From Salticus scenicus (taxonomy: Eukaryota; Arthropoda; Arachnida; Araneae; Salticidae), in the NCBI GenBank assembly GCA_963930645.1, contig OZ005655.1, positions 138,059,456 to 138,123,455 of the forward strand: DNA of 64,000 bases. The letters run 5' to 3'. The position numbers and the translations under genes were made by a program. Below, in pieces: positions 21,951 through 34,546 of the stretch. The stretch's first letter is position 1. The number at the start of each line of letters is the position of its first letter. The notes under the pieces were generated by a model, which searched no databases, had not been told where the DNA came from, and worked only from the letters and a program-made list of their open reading frames with translations.

Positions 21951-22251
21951 GCTACACTTTCGCGACGTTTCTGTTTTTTGACAGTATGTTCCGCCTGTGG
22001 GCGATATTCTTTCAAGTTACATTGTTTTAGAACAATGTTTTCTGTATTTATATTACATACGTATATGCATAATAGTTATACTCTTTCGAATAAAAGTATT
22101 TGTATCCATTGTATCTGGATTGTAGAAATATAAATACAGGGCGTATTTTTAAGATATATAGCAACATACAAATTCCAAATGAAAAGCCCACTGGCGAAGT
22201 TACGGATTTCGAAATGATGTGAGTCTACGTCAGCGGTCGCGAAAGTGTTAA
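21951..22251 (-). mobile_element. TTAA MITE (CGCGACCGC family), inverted copy
   Basis: The right end CAGCGGTCGCGAAAGTGTTAA (split: CGGTCGCGAAAGTGTTAA) is intact. The left terminal TTAA has mutated to GCTA before CACTTTCGCGAC. It is in the opposite orientation to the copy at 21280. Confidence 0.8.
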
Positions 22252-25200
22252 TTTTCGAAATGCGGAATGGAATGTGAAATCAATTAGACGATAATCAAAT
22301 TGGAATATTTCGATATATATACCTATGATCCCCCCCCCCCCCCTCTGCTAATTCTGAAGAGGAAGTTGCACTTTTTCGATGTGGCTAGCAGAATTCCAGG
22401 AAATGTTAGAAAGCCAGATAGATAGTACACATTTAAGATAATCACACAAAGCAGTGAATACAAATTAAGACTCTATTTAAATATAACAATTATACTGAAA
22501 CACTGCAACTGGAATATGTCATTGAAATAAATATTTTTTAGAGTAATTTCTTTTTAGTTTTTGGTTAATTTATTATATTTCTTCCTTTCTTTTAACGAAC
22601 TAATGCAGCAGAAAATACTTTTTTTTACTACATGTATACAGTCGTACTGGTTTATAACCAAATTCATACGGGCACAATAAAAATTGCATTACATCTGTAA
22701 CTTCATTATAAAAATTTAAGGAAAAAGAACATAGAAAGAAAACAAAAGTAAAGACAAAAAAGCATAGTCACTTGTTTATTTTATTATTACATACGAATCC
22801 AAAAGACTGTGTCCTTTAATTGATAACACAAAATGTTTTTATTATTAATATTAGTATTTATTGGATCTATTTTTTATGCCATTTTAGCAGCACACATATT
22901 ATGCAATGGTAAAAAAAAAAAAAATTAATGATGTATAAAATACGTAATTGCAAAAGTCTGGTTCGCAAATATCGTCAGTAGTACAAAAATTGTGGAATAT
23001 TGCTTTGCTGCTTATTTTCTTTTCAACAATTTTCTTCCCCATGTTTAATGAATAAGTATCATTTTCTTCTGTATTTGTAACTGTATTTGTTACTGTGTAT
23101 GCTAGTAATTGCTTTCATAGATTCAGCTAACCAGAAGCACCTCTGTACTGTGTTCCCAGCCTCTTCTATTTTCAAGTAGCATAGTATAAATTTATTCTTT
23201 TTTTTTTTTTTTTTTTTTTTCTTTTTTTTACAATTTTCAATTAAAACTAAAATGCATACGGCAAATCAGGAGTGTGATACGTATATTAAAACCATGTGAT
23301 TTTCACATGATATTCGCAGCAAATCGGAGATGTATTTGATATTTTGCCGATTTGTAATTTTACATTCTGTAAAATGCCTAAGAATTGTATGGAATAATAA
23401 ATAATAATCGTTTCATACGTTGCCAGGCAGTTTTCGCATTTCATAAAATGCTTACGTATTCATTAGAATATCGGCTTTCAGATAATGATGGTAATATATT
23501 ACTTTATTAGAAAATATTAAAATATTATAAATCAGTAATTTTGACCGATTTTGTTAAAAAAAAAAAAAAAGAAAAAAAAGAAAAAAAAGAAAAAGAAAAA
23601 AATTTTTTGTGGTATATCTGGTATTGTCTCAAAATGCATCGTTTAAAATCATTGAATTCTCAGCCGCCATTTATTACGATTTCTTAAAGAATATTATATC
23701 ATAGATGTTCATTATAATTTATGCCCCACAAAAGAAAGGAGTACTTTTCAAAATGACCCGACATTTAATGAAGGAAATAATAATGAAGAAATATGATTTA
23801 CAATGGTTTATGCTAGGCTTCAGACACAACTGACATTGCAATTCCCACTATGAGCTCCAGGCAAACAAAGTAAAATTCTCAATGGGCATAATTTATTTAC
23901 GTTTACGTTTTTTGCTCTTATCTTTCATCTTTTATCTTTATCATTTTATGCTAATATGTTTTATATATTTATGCTAAAACGAATGTACAAGTAACATCCC
24001 CCCTTGACAAAATGTATGATAAGAAAAATTAGGCTGTTCCTTACATTTTTTTTTCACATTTCAGGCGGAAAAAATGTATGGCAAGCGTAGAATATTTTTT
24101 CCTACGAAGTGGTTTAAAATTATGACTAATTTTTTTTTCCTTACTCTGCGATAAACACTCCTGAAAATAACTAAACCACTTCATTTGCGCGGCGCGAAAC
24201 ATGTTTCCCCTGAAAACAATTCTCTGAAAGGATTTCACGTTTACGAGTTCATACTCAAGGGCAAGAGGGGTGGGGGGAAGGGGCTACATATGGGGAAGGG
24301 GTGACCATTGAAGTAGTGACCTTGAAGGAGTGACCCAAACAATACCCTAAAAGTAGAAGACATTTTAAATGAACTAGCGAAAACTTCTCGTCGATTAGAC
24401 CTCGCTCTGTAAATAAGAAAATTCAATGAAATATTTTGCGTAACTATGTATTGAATTTTATGTTTTGTGTAGCAGTTTGTCCAGGCTCTACGTTATTCGT
24501 CGCTAATTAAAAATTTTTTAGTTTGATCTTCTAATTGGTGAGTTTGTTTTACTATTTTTCATTTTCTTACTCTTATTTTCGGCAAGTAATTATGATATTT
24601 TAAAAGATTGTTAAACTTAATTAAAAATAAACTTAATTAAACCTAATTAAACTTAAATAAACTTAATTAAAAATTCGGAAGGACGACCCCCCCCCTACCC
24701 TTGGAAAAATCCTGGATACGCCACTGCTTAATAGTATGAAATAATCATTAAATTAGATTAGCTATCAAGTTTCCTGCCTTTTTAACATTATTTTGTTTTA
24801 TTGTAACTGTTATTTAATTGCAGAAACAATTAGCTTTAAATATATTATATATATGTATATATATATACATATAATCAAATAGTGATATGGAAAAAGCGGA
24901 AGCCTTGGCAGCTGCAGCTATGAATTATTTTTAAAGTATTGCATAATAAACTGAAAGTATCATTCAAAAAACTGTGTCTCAGAAACGAGATGAAGATAAA
25001 ATCTATATAGGGCATCAATTTTGTAATACATATGTATTAACATACAATTACTTACATATATGTATATATAAGTTGCTTAAAAAAAATAATAATAATAACT
25101 TTGTTTTAAAAAAGTAACATGACATGACAAAAGAAAGTAAATTAAAAGTTTTCTGTGTTCGTAAGAATATATCATTGATGCGGCTTTTCTTAAAAATTGT

Positions 25201-25330
25201 TGCTTAAGGAAATATTTTCTGCCAAAAAGAAAAGTAATAATATCGAAGAATTCGTCCCACGAATCAATATCTTATTCTGGATGAAGTAAAAAGTATTTTT
25301 TTTTCTATACCAAAGATACACGGAACTTTA

Positions 25331-25361
<31 letters not shown>

Positions 25362-26030
25362 AAACATGCTGTATGTTCAATCATTTAAAAAGAAAAACTT
25401 AAAGAAGTACGTCTTCTTTTCATTCTTTTAAAAATCAATATTTCTTTGTAATTTTTTAACATACTTGCTCGAATCTCAATGTTTAGTAAAAAAAGAAAAA
25501 CAGAACCTCTTCATGCATGTACTAATAAACTATAATCATGATGATTTTTTTCTTTTTTTCAGTTTTCTACCAGTGTTTTTGTTTTGGAATTTTTGAGTAG
25601 TAAATTTGCATGATTAATTAAGTAAAAAAATTACTATATAAATATCTTGGTAGGAAAATCAGAGAAAAAATTTTGACTGTCGTCACCCGGTAATACAAAA
25701 TTACTTTTACAAGATAAATATAATTTTAAATTTTTATAAGGACCTCGAAAAAATTATAAATTTATAATTAAATAGCTAGTTAAACTAGAATTTATGCAAA
25801 TTTGTCGGATGGGAAGGTAACAAAAATACAAAGTATGCAAGTCATTTGTTAATTATACATAATACACTTTAAATAAAATCAAATTTAAATTAATCTAACT
25901 AATTACCATATTAGCTATTACTATCATTTGCTGATGGAAAAAAAGGTATAAACTCGTCGAATTATTTGGTAGGACATGCAAGTTTTCTGAGAAAGCATGA
26001 AGTATAAAAGGCAAGCTAACAACACATTTA
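22252..26030. other. Long gene-free AT-rich region
   Basis: It contains a C-run (22329-22342), A- and T-runs, TA repeats near 24840 and an AAAT microsatellite near 25333. GGGGTGGGGGGAAGGGG near 24268 and CCTGGATACGCCACTG near 24710 may be the two edges of one old dispersed repeat. The 61- and 65-codon minus ORFs at 24041-24426 match no family I know. Confidence 0.45.
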
Positions 26031-26070
26031 GGATTACTTTAATATTTATTTCTCGGTGCTACTGACAACG

Positions 26071-26594
26071 ATGCCGAAGCAGAAACAATTGTCCGATGTA
26101 GAACTCGGCAAAATCTTTGGAATGAAAGCAAGTGGAATGAGTGGTGCAGTTACTTACAGTCTATAGGTAAGTCTAAAACGGTAGTTAATGTATGCATATA
26201 TATATATTATAATATTAATATATATATATATATATTAAATAATTTAAAGTATGGCAAATGCAAGCGCCCAGGAAGACCAAGTGCACTTTCAAGGCGCCAA
26301 AAATCGACCGTGTTTCGACAGGCGAACGATTAAAAAATGTCTTCTTTTGAAATAGTTCACTCTGTAAGTTTACCATGTACCAGTGGAACTATCAGCAATG
26401 TTTTAAGTTCCAGCCCGGGGGTACAGTTCGTAAAATTACAACCTTGACAACATTTGACAAAGAAGCATAAATTAGCCCGCTTAGAATGTGCTAAAAAATG
26501 GGTTTCGCTTGGAGACAAATGAAAATATATAGTTTTTTCGGATGAGAAAAATTTAATTTCGATTGGACAAATGGCTTTACAAAATATTAGCCTG

Positions 26595-26625
<31 letters not shown>

Positions 26626-27060
26626 CTTACCCTTTGAAACAGCAGTATAGAGGAGGATTAGTAATGGTATTGGGAGTGTTTGATGCTAATGGCCAATTGT
26701 GGTAACTTATACCAAAATGAATGCAAAAGTGTATCAAGATATGTTGGATGATAGTTTGCTTCCTAATACTATCTCCATCATATCTATCCAGCTTAGCTTA
26801 TAGTAGCACTCTAGTTATATCAGGAGATTGGACATTTCAGCAAGGATAATGCCAGCATCCATGCTGCTCATTCAACAAAAGCTTGGTTTGAAGCAAATGA
26901 AGTTCATCTGCTTGATTGGCCATTCTACAGTCTGGATTTAAACCTATTGCAAAATATTTAGGGCATACTTGCGTAATCTGTTTATAAGGACAGATGACAA
27001 TATCGAGAGAAAGGCGAACTCATAAAATTTATAACAAATTTATACAGGGAAACGCTTTAC
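26071..27060 (+). pseudogene. Tc3-like transposase pseudogene
   Basis: Transposase pieces appear in order on the plus strand. MPKQKQLSDVELGKIFGMKA at 26071 is the N-terminal helix-turn-helix region. KRPGRPSALSRRQKS (about 26262-26310) is the linker with the GRPR-like AT-hook. HKLARLECAKKW is near 26470. VFSDEKN (about 26530) holds the first catalytic Asp. TFQQ followed, after a one-base insertion, by DNASIHAAHSTKAWF (about 26835-26890) holds the second. The third motif reads NLLQN where NPIEN is expected, so the catalytic Glu is now Gln. A TA microsatellite (26195-26240), an A-run (26600-26625) and an insert of about 55 bp near 26770 further break it. It is a dead copy of a Tc1/Tc3-type element. 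Confidence 0.85.
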
Positions 27061-27117
27061 CTGCATAAATATATTATAAATTTTACTTTTGGCGATAGTT
27101 GTACGAAAAGAATATAA

Positions 27118-27935
27118 AAACTAGTATGATGTGGCCACCACATGACTTTCTTATATGTAATTTTACACAAAATTCGTTGAGTACAAATTATTTATTAAAT
27201 TCTTAAATTATTTTCCATTATAAATGCAGATGCAGACGATTTTTATCTGATAGAAATATATCACTAAATGCCGAAAGTCAATTCTTTGCCAATATCAAAA
27301 GAAATACGATTTTTTTTTCTAAGTCTTTTTTCGGTAAAATTAAAAAAAAAAAAAAAAAAAAAAAAATCGATAACTTTGTTTTAAATTATCACAGATCAAC
27401 CATTCGTTTTAAAGGTATTGACGAGATCTTTCGAAAAATACCCATATTAAAAATTTACTCCCTCCTCCCGGGGGAGGGAAGCGATGCCCCCACATGCACA
27501 AAGTTTTTTCCTAGTTAACTACTGCTATTATCAATAATTCATATTAATTTTACAATCGCAAAATTAAAATAACTCTCATTGTGTAGAATTATACGAAATT
27601 TTGTCCTATACTGCCATGTTGAAAATTTAGAAAAAGTTGCATCACAGCGCCACCTGTTGTTCAAATGATCCCTAAATCTAATAAGCACCAGTTTATGTCA
27701 GGGTCCAACTAAATACCAAGTTTGATTAAATTTCGTTTATTGATTCGTGAGATACAGCGTCCACAAAACTTGTGATACACACACACAGACACGCAAACAC
27801 ACAGACATTTTCTAAAAACAGTCGAAACGAGCTGAGGACATCCCAAAACGCGTAAATCCATCGAAAACTGGAGTTCGAAAATTTTCACGAATCCAATATT
27901 TTTTCTATATATACATATAGAAGAACGTAATAAAA
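27118..27935 (+). repeat. Dispersed repeat, ACTAGTATG...TATAGAAGAA family, copy 1
   Basis: It begins AACTAGTATGATGTGGCCAC and ends near TACATATAGAAGAACGTAA. CAGCGCCACCTGTTG and a CA-rich stretch followed by TTTTCTAAAAACAGTCGAAA lie inside. All of these blocks recur at 57719-59775. Confidence 0.7.
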
Positions 27936-28495
27936 TGGCCAGTAACTACCCTGCTAAAGAAATCGACAGGCTGCCTGAAAAATGGCAACGATGTTTGCAA
28001 ATGATATTATATAACTGATTAAAATGTAAATAAACGCTATTAAAACTGTTTCAAATGTTTTATTTAAAATACGACATAATTTTCCCGCCAACCTGATATC
28101 TTGTTAATGGTAATTAGTTCTTAAATTTACAAGATCCTACAATTTTCTAAATTTACTTCATTTAATTTAAAATCATTAAAATGCAAATTTAAAACACTGA
28201 AAAAAATGATTCTTGGCAAGAACTTACAATTTAATACGCATATTTTATCATGATGTTTTTATTCTTAAAAAAAAAAAAAAACTTTTAGAATGATATATCT
28301 GCTATTGAAATTTTTAGAAAACGAAAAAAAGTACTATTAAACGAAGAATTCTAGAGTAAATTTATTCCATTTTGAGTTTAAAACATTTTTATGTTCCAAG
28401 AAAAAGAATTTTCATCGTGTCAGATAATTTATAAGTTCGAATTCCGCTCGTAAATCATTCAAAGAATAACAACTGGTTAAAAATATGGTTCAAAA

Positions 28496-28536
<41 letters not shown>

Positions 28537-28740
28537 ATTTGGTTGAGAAGAACTATTGTAAAACTGCACATATCTTTGGAATATAATCCTTGTTAAAAAC
28601 GAAGAAATTAACAAAAATAAATGTATCGCGTTCATAAAAATGCGTATACGATCATAAATGTATAAACTATGAATTGATCACTTAATTTAATTGAGCATTT
28701 CATTAAAATTCGGGAATGTTTTTTTTTTTTCCACTTGTTA

Positions 28741-28775
<35 letters not shown>

Positions 28776-29325
28776 TTTTTGACCTTTAATATGACTTTGC
28801 CAAGGGGATCATTTTTGACTTAATTTTGTAAAATTTAATTTTTAAAACAATATTTAAAAAAATAAAATTTGAAAAACAAAATGAAAAAAATTTAATTTTT
28901 AAAACAATATTTCAAAAAATAAAATTTGAAAAACAAAATGAAATGAATAGAAAAATTGGTATTAAGTTAACAATATGTTTTTTCATCCTTTTGTCCAATT
29001 AGTGAATTAAGAGATAAATAAAAGTTTTCTTTTCTCTATTTTTTTTTCCTTCATCTTTCACTTTTGAAAAATAAATAATATTAGAATAAAATTTTTGAAA
29101 AATAAATATACCTAAAATTATGCCCTCTTGTATATATATATATATACGTAAAAAAAAAAAAAAAAAAAACCAGAAATTTTTCCTGGACAACATTTATATA
29201 ACAATTAAGAAGATGTTTGTTCTGTTTGGTAGTACAATTATTAGTATTTTTAACTAAAAATTCCCGGTGTCACTTTATTAATTCAGAATGACAGGCCTTT
29301 CCAATATATCTGGCAGAGATGACAA
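27936..29325. other. Gene-free stretch with long homopolymers
   Basis: T-run at 28501-28532 and A-run at 28741-28764. About 28830-28945 contains a roughly 63-bp direct duplication built on ATTTTTAAAACAATATTT. Confidence 0.5.
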
Positions 29326-29330
29326 CATTT

Positions 29331-29404
29331 TAATTTATCACGGAGCATTTTTATCTTCGTAAAAACAGGACTCAAAATGTTCCAGAATAAATTAAAATGT
29401 TGGC
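29331..29404. mobile_element. Short deletion derivative of the CAACATTTTAATTTAT MITE family
   Basis: GACAACATTTTAATTTATCA and, inverted, AGAATAAATTAAAATGTTGG are only about 74 bp apart in total, so the middle of the element is missing. Confidence 0.75.
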
Positions 29405-29719
29405 AACTGTGCACCTAATATAACCAATAGTAACAATACAAAATATGTCTTTTCCGTGAAAGAGAAAAAAAGATATGAAAAAAATGTATGTATGCATATA
29501 TATGTATATACATATAGAGCAGCACAAAAGATTATACACAAGCTAAATATTTTCATAAAATTAAAAATATGTTTCAAAAGTTTTTCACTATCTAAACAAT
29601 TGGATTACGAATTCATGTTTCAAATTCGGAAACAATTAATTGAAAAGAAAATAATAAATTATAAAAAATTAATTAATTATAATTTATTGTGATGTCGCAA
29701 AGCTTTATGCACAAAACTG

Positions 29720-31640
29720 AAATATTTACTTTTACAAAACACAGAAATCTTTTAGTAGTTTGTGTTTCCATAGTCCCTGATGAGATCAAATATGTGATTT
29801 TCCAATGATAACACGAGCTTTTGTAAGGTTTTGGGATCGAGTCTGTACCAGCTCCTGCACTGAGTAATACTGCTTCCTACTCTTGTAGATGTACGTGATC
29901 AGATTACCAAGATGTTTTCTGTCAGATTTAGCTCTTGGTTTTGTGCTGGCCAGTTCATCACACTGATATTCTGAGATCTAAGCCATCCTTTTATACAACG
30001 GGAAATGGGTATCAATGCGTTGTCCTTCTGAAAGGTCTATTTTGGACTGTAAAGGCGTTGACTTGGCTGTCGTTAAGAGAATATTTTCATTGATGACGTT
30101 GGCTGAAAAGTAAGAACATTATAAAAACTTAATTTCCATTTAAAGTCCAGGCTCGGAATTAACTTAGAGACATATGCAAGTTTATTCAACATTTTTTCAA
30201 TGCACGTAACCATAGTCTATTAAAAGAACATAATAAGGTTTCTTTAACGAAAACATTCTGGAGTGGGAAAACAGTAGCGGCACAAGTCCGGACCACCGGC
30301 CCTAATATTTCTTCAGTTCTTACATGGTTGGCAGCGAATGCAAAAGTGAGTTTCAAAACTGGAGCAAAATAAGACAATGCATTTGGCGTTTAATTATAGA
30401 CGCCAAGTTCAAAGTTTAAGATAGAGAATGGTTGCAGTTCGTTAGAACTACTCATATGTATATTTTTAAAAAGCGATGAGTAATTTATTGACCGTTGTTA
30501 GTGAATGTTGGCAAGCTTTCGCCAAGTATTTTAGTTCCTGGGAAACCACCAGCTAAGCAAATATTTCATCTAGCTGATGATGTAAATTAGGCGACAAGAG
30601 GGCGCATGAGTTACATTTCGATGTAAGATTTAAAGAAACCGAATTAATTATTTTATGGTTTCACAAAACAAAATGATAGAAATACGTCAAAACATTATTA
30701 TTTACAGCGCGAAAATTTTTTCATTACGTTAAGATTGATAAGTGGATACTGGAAAATGATCAAAGAACTTGCTTCAGTTACATGGAAAAATTATGAAAGA
30801 GAAGATATAAAATTTCGGAAACGTATATTGTAAATTTAATATTTATAGGATAAAATAGTTATATCGTTTTATTTTAAGTAGTTGTTTAAGATTAAAAAGT
30901 TTAATTTATAATTTTATTTATTTAGAGAATTTACCTATCCCTTAAAAAGAAAAATATAATTTTTTTAATATGTGATAATCTACATCACAGGGACCACCTA
31001 GGAATTCCCCAAATGGGAGCAAATGTTAACTCAGAGTTTCCTAATATTTCTTTGAATTCTGTCTTGAGCGACGTTTGTCCATTGTAGCCAAAAGCGTCCC
31101 ATACCATGAGCGACCCATCACCTTGTTGCCTGCTGAACATGCTCTTCAAATCTCTCCTAAAGTCACGCATATAGAATGAAAATCCACATAGACTATCCAA
31201 ATTCCATTTTTTTTTTTTTTCCATTAGAGAAAATTACACTAATTCGTCACAATAATAAATGTGCTGTTTTGCCTATTGTAGTCTTGTTTGACATTTTGAC
31301 ACTGTTTCATAAAAAGCTTACTAGCTAATTTTTATTTTTTCATGAATCCAGATTCGGTTATTCGTTTGTGTACGATGTCAAATGATATTTTTGATCCAAG
31401 TCGATTTTTTATATGATTAAGAGAAAAATGTTCAGTTAGAGCCATTCTTTTAATTCTATCCTCACGAAATCTGGTTTTTCTCGGCTTTTCTGAGCCATAT
31501 GCAAATTTGAATTATTCTCCACGATACAAAACAATATTAATACCACTTTTAAATCAATTTAAACTAATTGTCATTTGCAAAACGGATTTACCTTCCGCTT
31601 TCAGAACTTCTTCAGGCAAGAACTGCAGCGATTTTGGCAT
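29720..31640 (-). pseudogene. Tc1-like DD34E transposase pseudogene, split by an insertion
   Basis: Read on the minus strand, a decayed N-terminal part with FREDRIKRMALTEHFS lies near 31440. VIFSNG at about 31230 occupies the place of VIFSDE, so the first catalytic Asp has become Asn, next to an A-run. MFSRQQGDGSLMVWDAFGYN follows at 31090-31150. The frame breaks near 30988 and the protein resumes at about 30043 with FQKDNALIPISR, then SVMNWPAQNQELNLTEN. Exactly 34 residues separate the Asp of QKDN from the Glu of LTEN, the DD34E spacing. About 945 bp of unrelated sequence (30043-30988) is inserted between the two parts. Stops and substitutions make it inactive. Confidence 0.82.
30043..30988. 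other. ~945-bp insertion inside the Tc1 pseudogene
   Basis: Its boundaries are inferred from the break in transposase similarity. A 63-codon minus ORF (30186-30377) containing GPVVRTCAATVFPLQNVF was not assigned to a family. No clear TIRs or target duplication were found. Confidence 0.45.
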
Positions 31641-31654
31641 TTTGATAACTCGTA

Positions 31655-31862
31655 CAGTCGGCAGCAAAATTATTCGACCGCTAGCAATAATTCCTATATA
31701 AAAATTATGCACTTAATACTGTTTTGTGAAATAAATCCTTTGTCGAGTCATGTTCTTAGACTGACTAAGAGCATGATTCGACAAAGGTTTATATAACAAA
31801 ACAGTGTACTTTTTTATTTAGGAATTATTGCTAGCACTCGGATAGTTTTGCTGCCAACTCTG
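31655..31862. mobile_element. Palindromic Tc1/mariner MITE, copy 2 (diverged)
   Basis: It begins CAGTCGGCAGCAAAATTATT and folds back on itself through the centre TCTTAGACTGACTAAGAGCA. TA lies at 31653-31654 and 31863-31864. It is the most diverged of the four copies. The overlapping ORFs at 31507-31796 are shadows. Confidence 0.88.
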
Positions 31863-31864
31863 TA

Positions 31865-33397
31865 TAGCGATCACTACACATTATAATCTAGGAAATAAGA
31901 CTCACCTATCCTCTGCCAATCGCATTTAAAGAGATATTTGCATAAAACCTCATTTGTGCTTAAAATTTGTGAAATCACAATTTTGATTTTTTTTTTTAAT
32001 TATTATATATATATATATAATTTATCACTTTCCTTTCAGTTAATTGTTTTCGATTTCAAAACATGAATCTATATTAACAGGGAGGAGGTGCCGCTCACCG
32101 CTCTAGGAGCAGTGTCGAGCGATTCCAGCTATGCTAGGCCCCTCTTCCGGAGTTTATTTAAACTCTAAAAAAAAAAAAAAAAAAAAAAAATACAAAAGCC
32201 GCTAGAGACAGGTCTCCCACGCGACAAGGAGCGGCATGTTCTATGCTAGTAGGAAAGTGACAAACATGAATCTATAACCAATTGTTTAGATACAGTAAAA
32301 ATTTCGAAGCATTCCGGTGTACATTTTTATTTTATTGAAAAAAAATTATTAAAAACTTTTGCGCCGGACTGTATCTGGTGTGGCACGCACACTACCTTCT
32401 TCCATGCTGTGATACAACGCACTAATATATTTTAAAAGTTAGGATAGTGATTCTCAAACTTTTTGAAAAATTCTTCTTATCTTCCATTACTGTGTTGAGA
32501 GTAAAAAACTTTGATTCACAGAACTATGATATTTAAATTTATAACTTTCATTATATTTCCGAGTAGCCAGTGGTTTTTCTTTCTTACTGATACTTACAAT
32601 GTGTACTTAAATATCCTGTCATTTTGAATTAAAAAGCTGACAATGAAATTTTTCCCCGGACAAAATGTATTGAACTTTTAAGAAGATATTTGCATAGCTG
32701 TCATCTTTCTAATTAATATTCCATAAAACTGCTAGTACCTGACCTTTTTTTACACATAAGTGCATTTTTAGAGCAGTTTTTTTTTTTTTTTTCAAATGCG
32801 ATTACAATTAAATAAGAAGAAAAATACTCTGAAATAAGTTTTGTGTGGAAAAAAAGGGGGTGCTAATAATTATCATCTACTTTAAACAAAAATTTCCGGT
32901 GCTTCTAATAAATTTTGCTCACTTTCAGAATAGAATTATTTAATATATGGTTTTATTTTAAGAAACCATTACATTTTATTTGATGCATTTTTCTAAAAAT
33001 AAGTGTTATGCATATAACATTCACTTCCGAAACTTTCAAAATGAGTAATATACACAACATGAACAACTAGATGATTTTTTCGCAAAAAACTGCGGCTAAT
33101 TTGCGTAATAATGATATGTTGACAAAAAGCAGCATTATACACTAATGAAATGTTATACAAAAGCTACAATATTTATTTTCATATCTGGGCTCATATTTCT
33201 TTGTAATTCTACAAACCGGGCGCACACAAAAGTTTCTAGGGCGCATCAATGTGCCTAAGCACATTCTTTGCTAACCATTGTTTTAGGACTTGAGGTACTG
33301 TATTTTAACATTTTTAGAATGCTTTAAAATCTTCAAAATGCTTCATAAAAAGCTTCTTTACATTTACTACGTAATATTGCAGCTGTTACTCTTATAC
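31865..33397. other. Gene-free stretch
   Basis: A GC-richer island at about 32086-32265 contains GGTGCCGCTCACCGCTCTAG and, after an A-run, AGCCGCTAGAGACAGG. Its nature is unknown. The remainder is AT-rich with no signature. Confidence 0.45.
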
Positions 33398-33582
33398 CAG
33401 GGTTCTCAGTAGTCACTATTTTAAATAAAAGTTATTTTTTTTTTTTTTGAGATATATATTACAAACAATATTAATAATAATAATAACCATCTTCTGTCAG
33501 TAACAATTCCGGTTAGATAGCTTCAAAACAGAGACTTTTGGAAGCCTCCCCCCCACTTCCCTTAGAAAAGCTATGTATTTGT

Positions 33583-34543
33583 AGTGCTAGAGGCCTATTT
33601 CAGTCGGTACAGTTGTCGAATTTTTATAGGTCACTCTTAATTAGTGCTAGAGGCCTATTTCAGTCGGTTTATTGAATGGGGATTTATTGAATGAAGTCCC
33701 CCCAAGGCACAACTTTAACATGAGTCCCCCCCCCAGGCCCAACTTTGACATGAGTTCCCCCCAAGGTACCCCTATTTCAGTCGGTACAGCGTTGTCGAAT
33801 TTTCATAATACACTCTTAATAGTGCTAAGGGCCTATTTCAGTCGGTACAGCGTTGTCGAATTTTTATAATACACTCTTAATAGTGCTAAGGGCCTATTTC
33901 AGTCGGTTTATTGAATGGGGATTTATTGAATGAAGTCCCCCCAAGGCACAACTTTGACATGAGTCCCCCCCCCAGGCCCAACTTTGACATGAGTCCCCCC
34001 CAAGGTACCCCTATTTCAATCGGTACAGCGTTGTCGAATTTTTATAATACACTCTTAATAGTGCTAAGGGCCTATTTCAGTCGGTACAGCGTTGTCGAAT
34101 TTTTATAATACACTCTTAATAGTGCTAAGGGCCTATTTCAGTCGGTTTATTGAATGGGGATTTATTGAATGAAGTCCCTCCAAGGCACAACTTTGACATG
34201 AGTCTCCCCCAGGCCCAACTTTGACATGAGTCCCCCCAAGGCCCAACTTTGACATGAGTCCCCCCCAAGGTACAACTTTGACATGAGTCCCCCCCCAAGA
34301 CACACCTTTGACATGAGTCCCCCCCAAGGCACACCTCCCCCTCATTGGGAAAAAGAGAAAAAACGTTGTTTTGCGGCTATAAGACAGTTTGAACTTCCAA
34401 CGTTATTTGTTACAATATCTGCAGCTGAAACACATTGGTTTGATTCAATGAAAACTTTATCATGGAATTTAGATCGTCACGAATTAACTAAAGAAGAATT
34501 TGTCGATATTAACAAGTTTAGCAGTAGGCCTCTGGCACTAAAT
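33583..34543. mobile_element. Inner inverted-repeat unit (TAGTGCTAGAGGCCTA)
   Basis: TAGTGCTAGAGGCCTATTTC at the left faces TAGGCCTCTGGCACTA at about 34525-34540. The unit encloses the 239-bp satellite and the Helitron-like fragment. The superfamily is unknown. Confidence 0.45.
33643..34345 (+). repeat. 239-bp higher-order tandem repeat with C-rich minisatellite
   Basis: Copies start at 33643, 33882 and 34121, exactly 239 bp apart. Each contains a 61-bp subunit with GCCTATTTCAGTCGGTACAG and a 27-28-bp C-rich subunit, AACTTTGACATGAGTCCCCC. The third copy has about five such C-rich subunits in a row to 34345. Copies are nearly identical, so amplification is recent. The ORFs in all frames here are repeat-derived. 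Confidence 0.92.
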
Positions 34544-34546
34544 TAA
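34346..34546 (+). pseudogene. Helitron-like N-terminal domain fragment
   Basis: The frame encodes CFAAIRQFELPTLFVTISAA followed by ETHWFDSMKTLSWN. The pattern of an aromatic residue, IRQ, PTLF-T-SAAE and W matches the Helitron_like_N region found upstream of the helicase in Helitron transposons and related proteins. Only about 65 residues remain and the frame ends in TAA at 34544-34546. Upstream the frame runs into the C-rich minisatellite, which has replaced the natural N-terminus. The Rep motif and helicase are absent. The fragment was probably captured by the surrounding element; I am confident of the domain resemblance but not of the exact family. Confidence 0.6.

Noticed and set aside
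33672..34345. Repeated ORFs with PPRPNFDMSPP and glycine-rich minus-strand frames
   Set aside because: They are translations of the tandem repeat in several frames at once.
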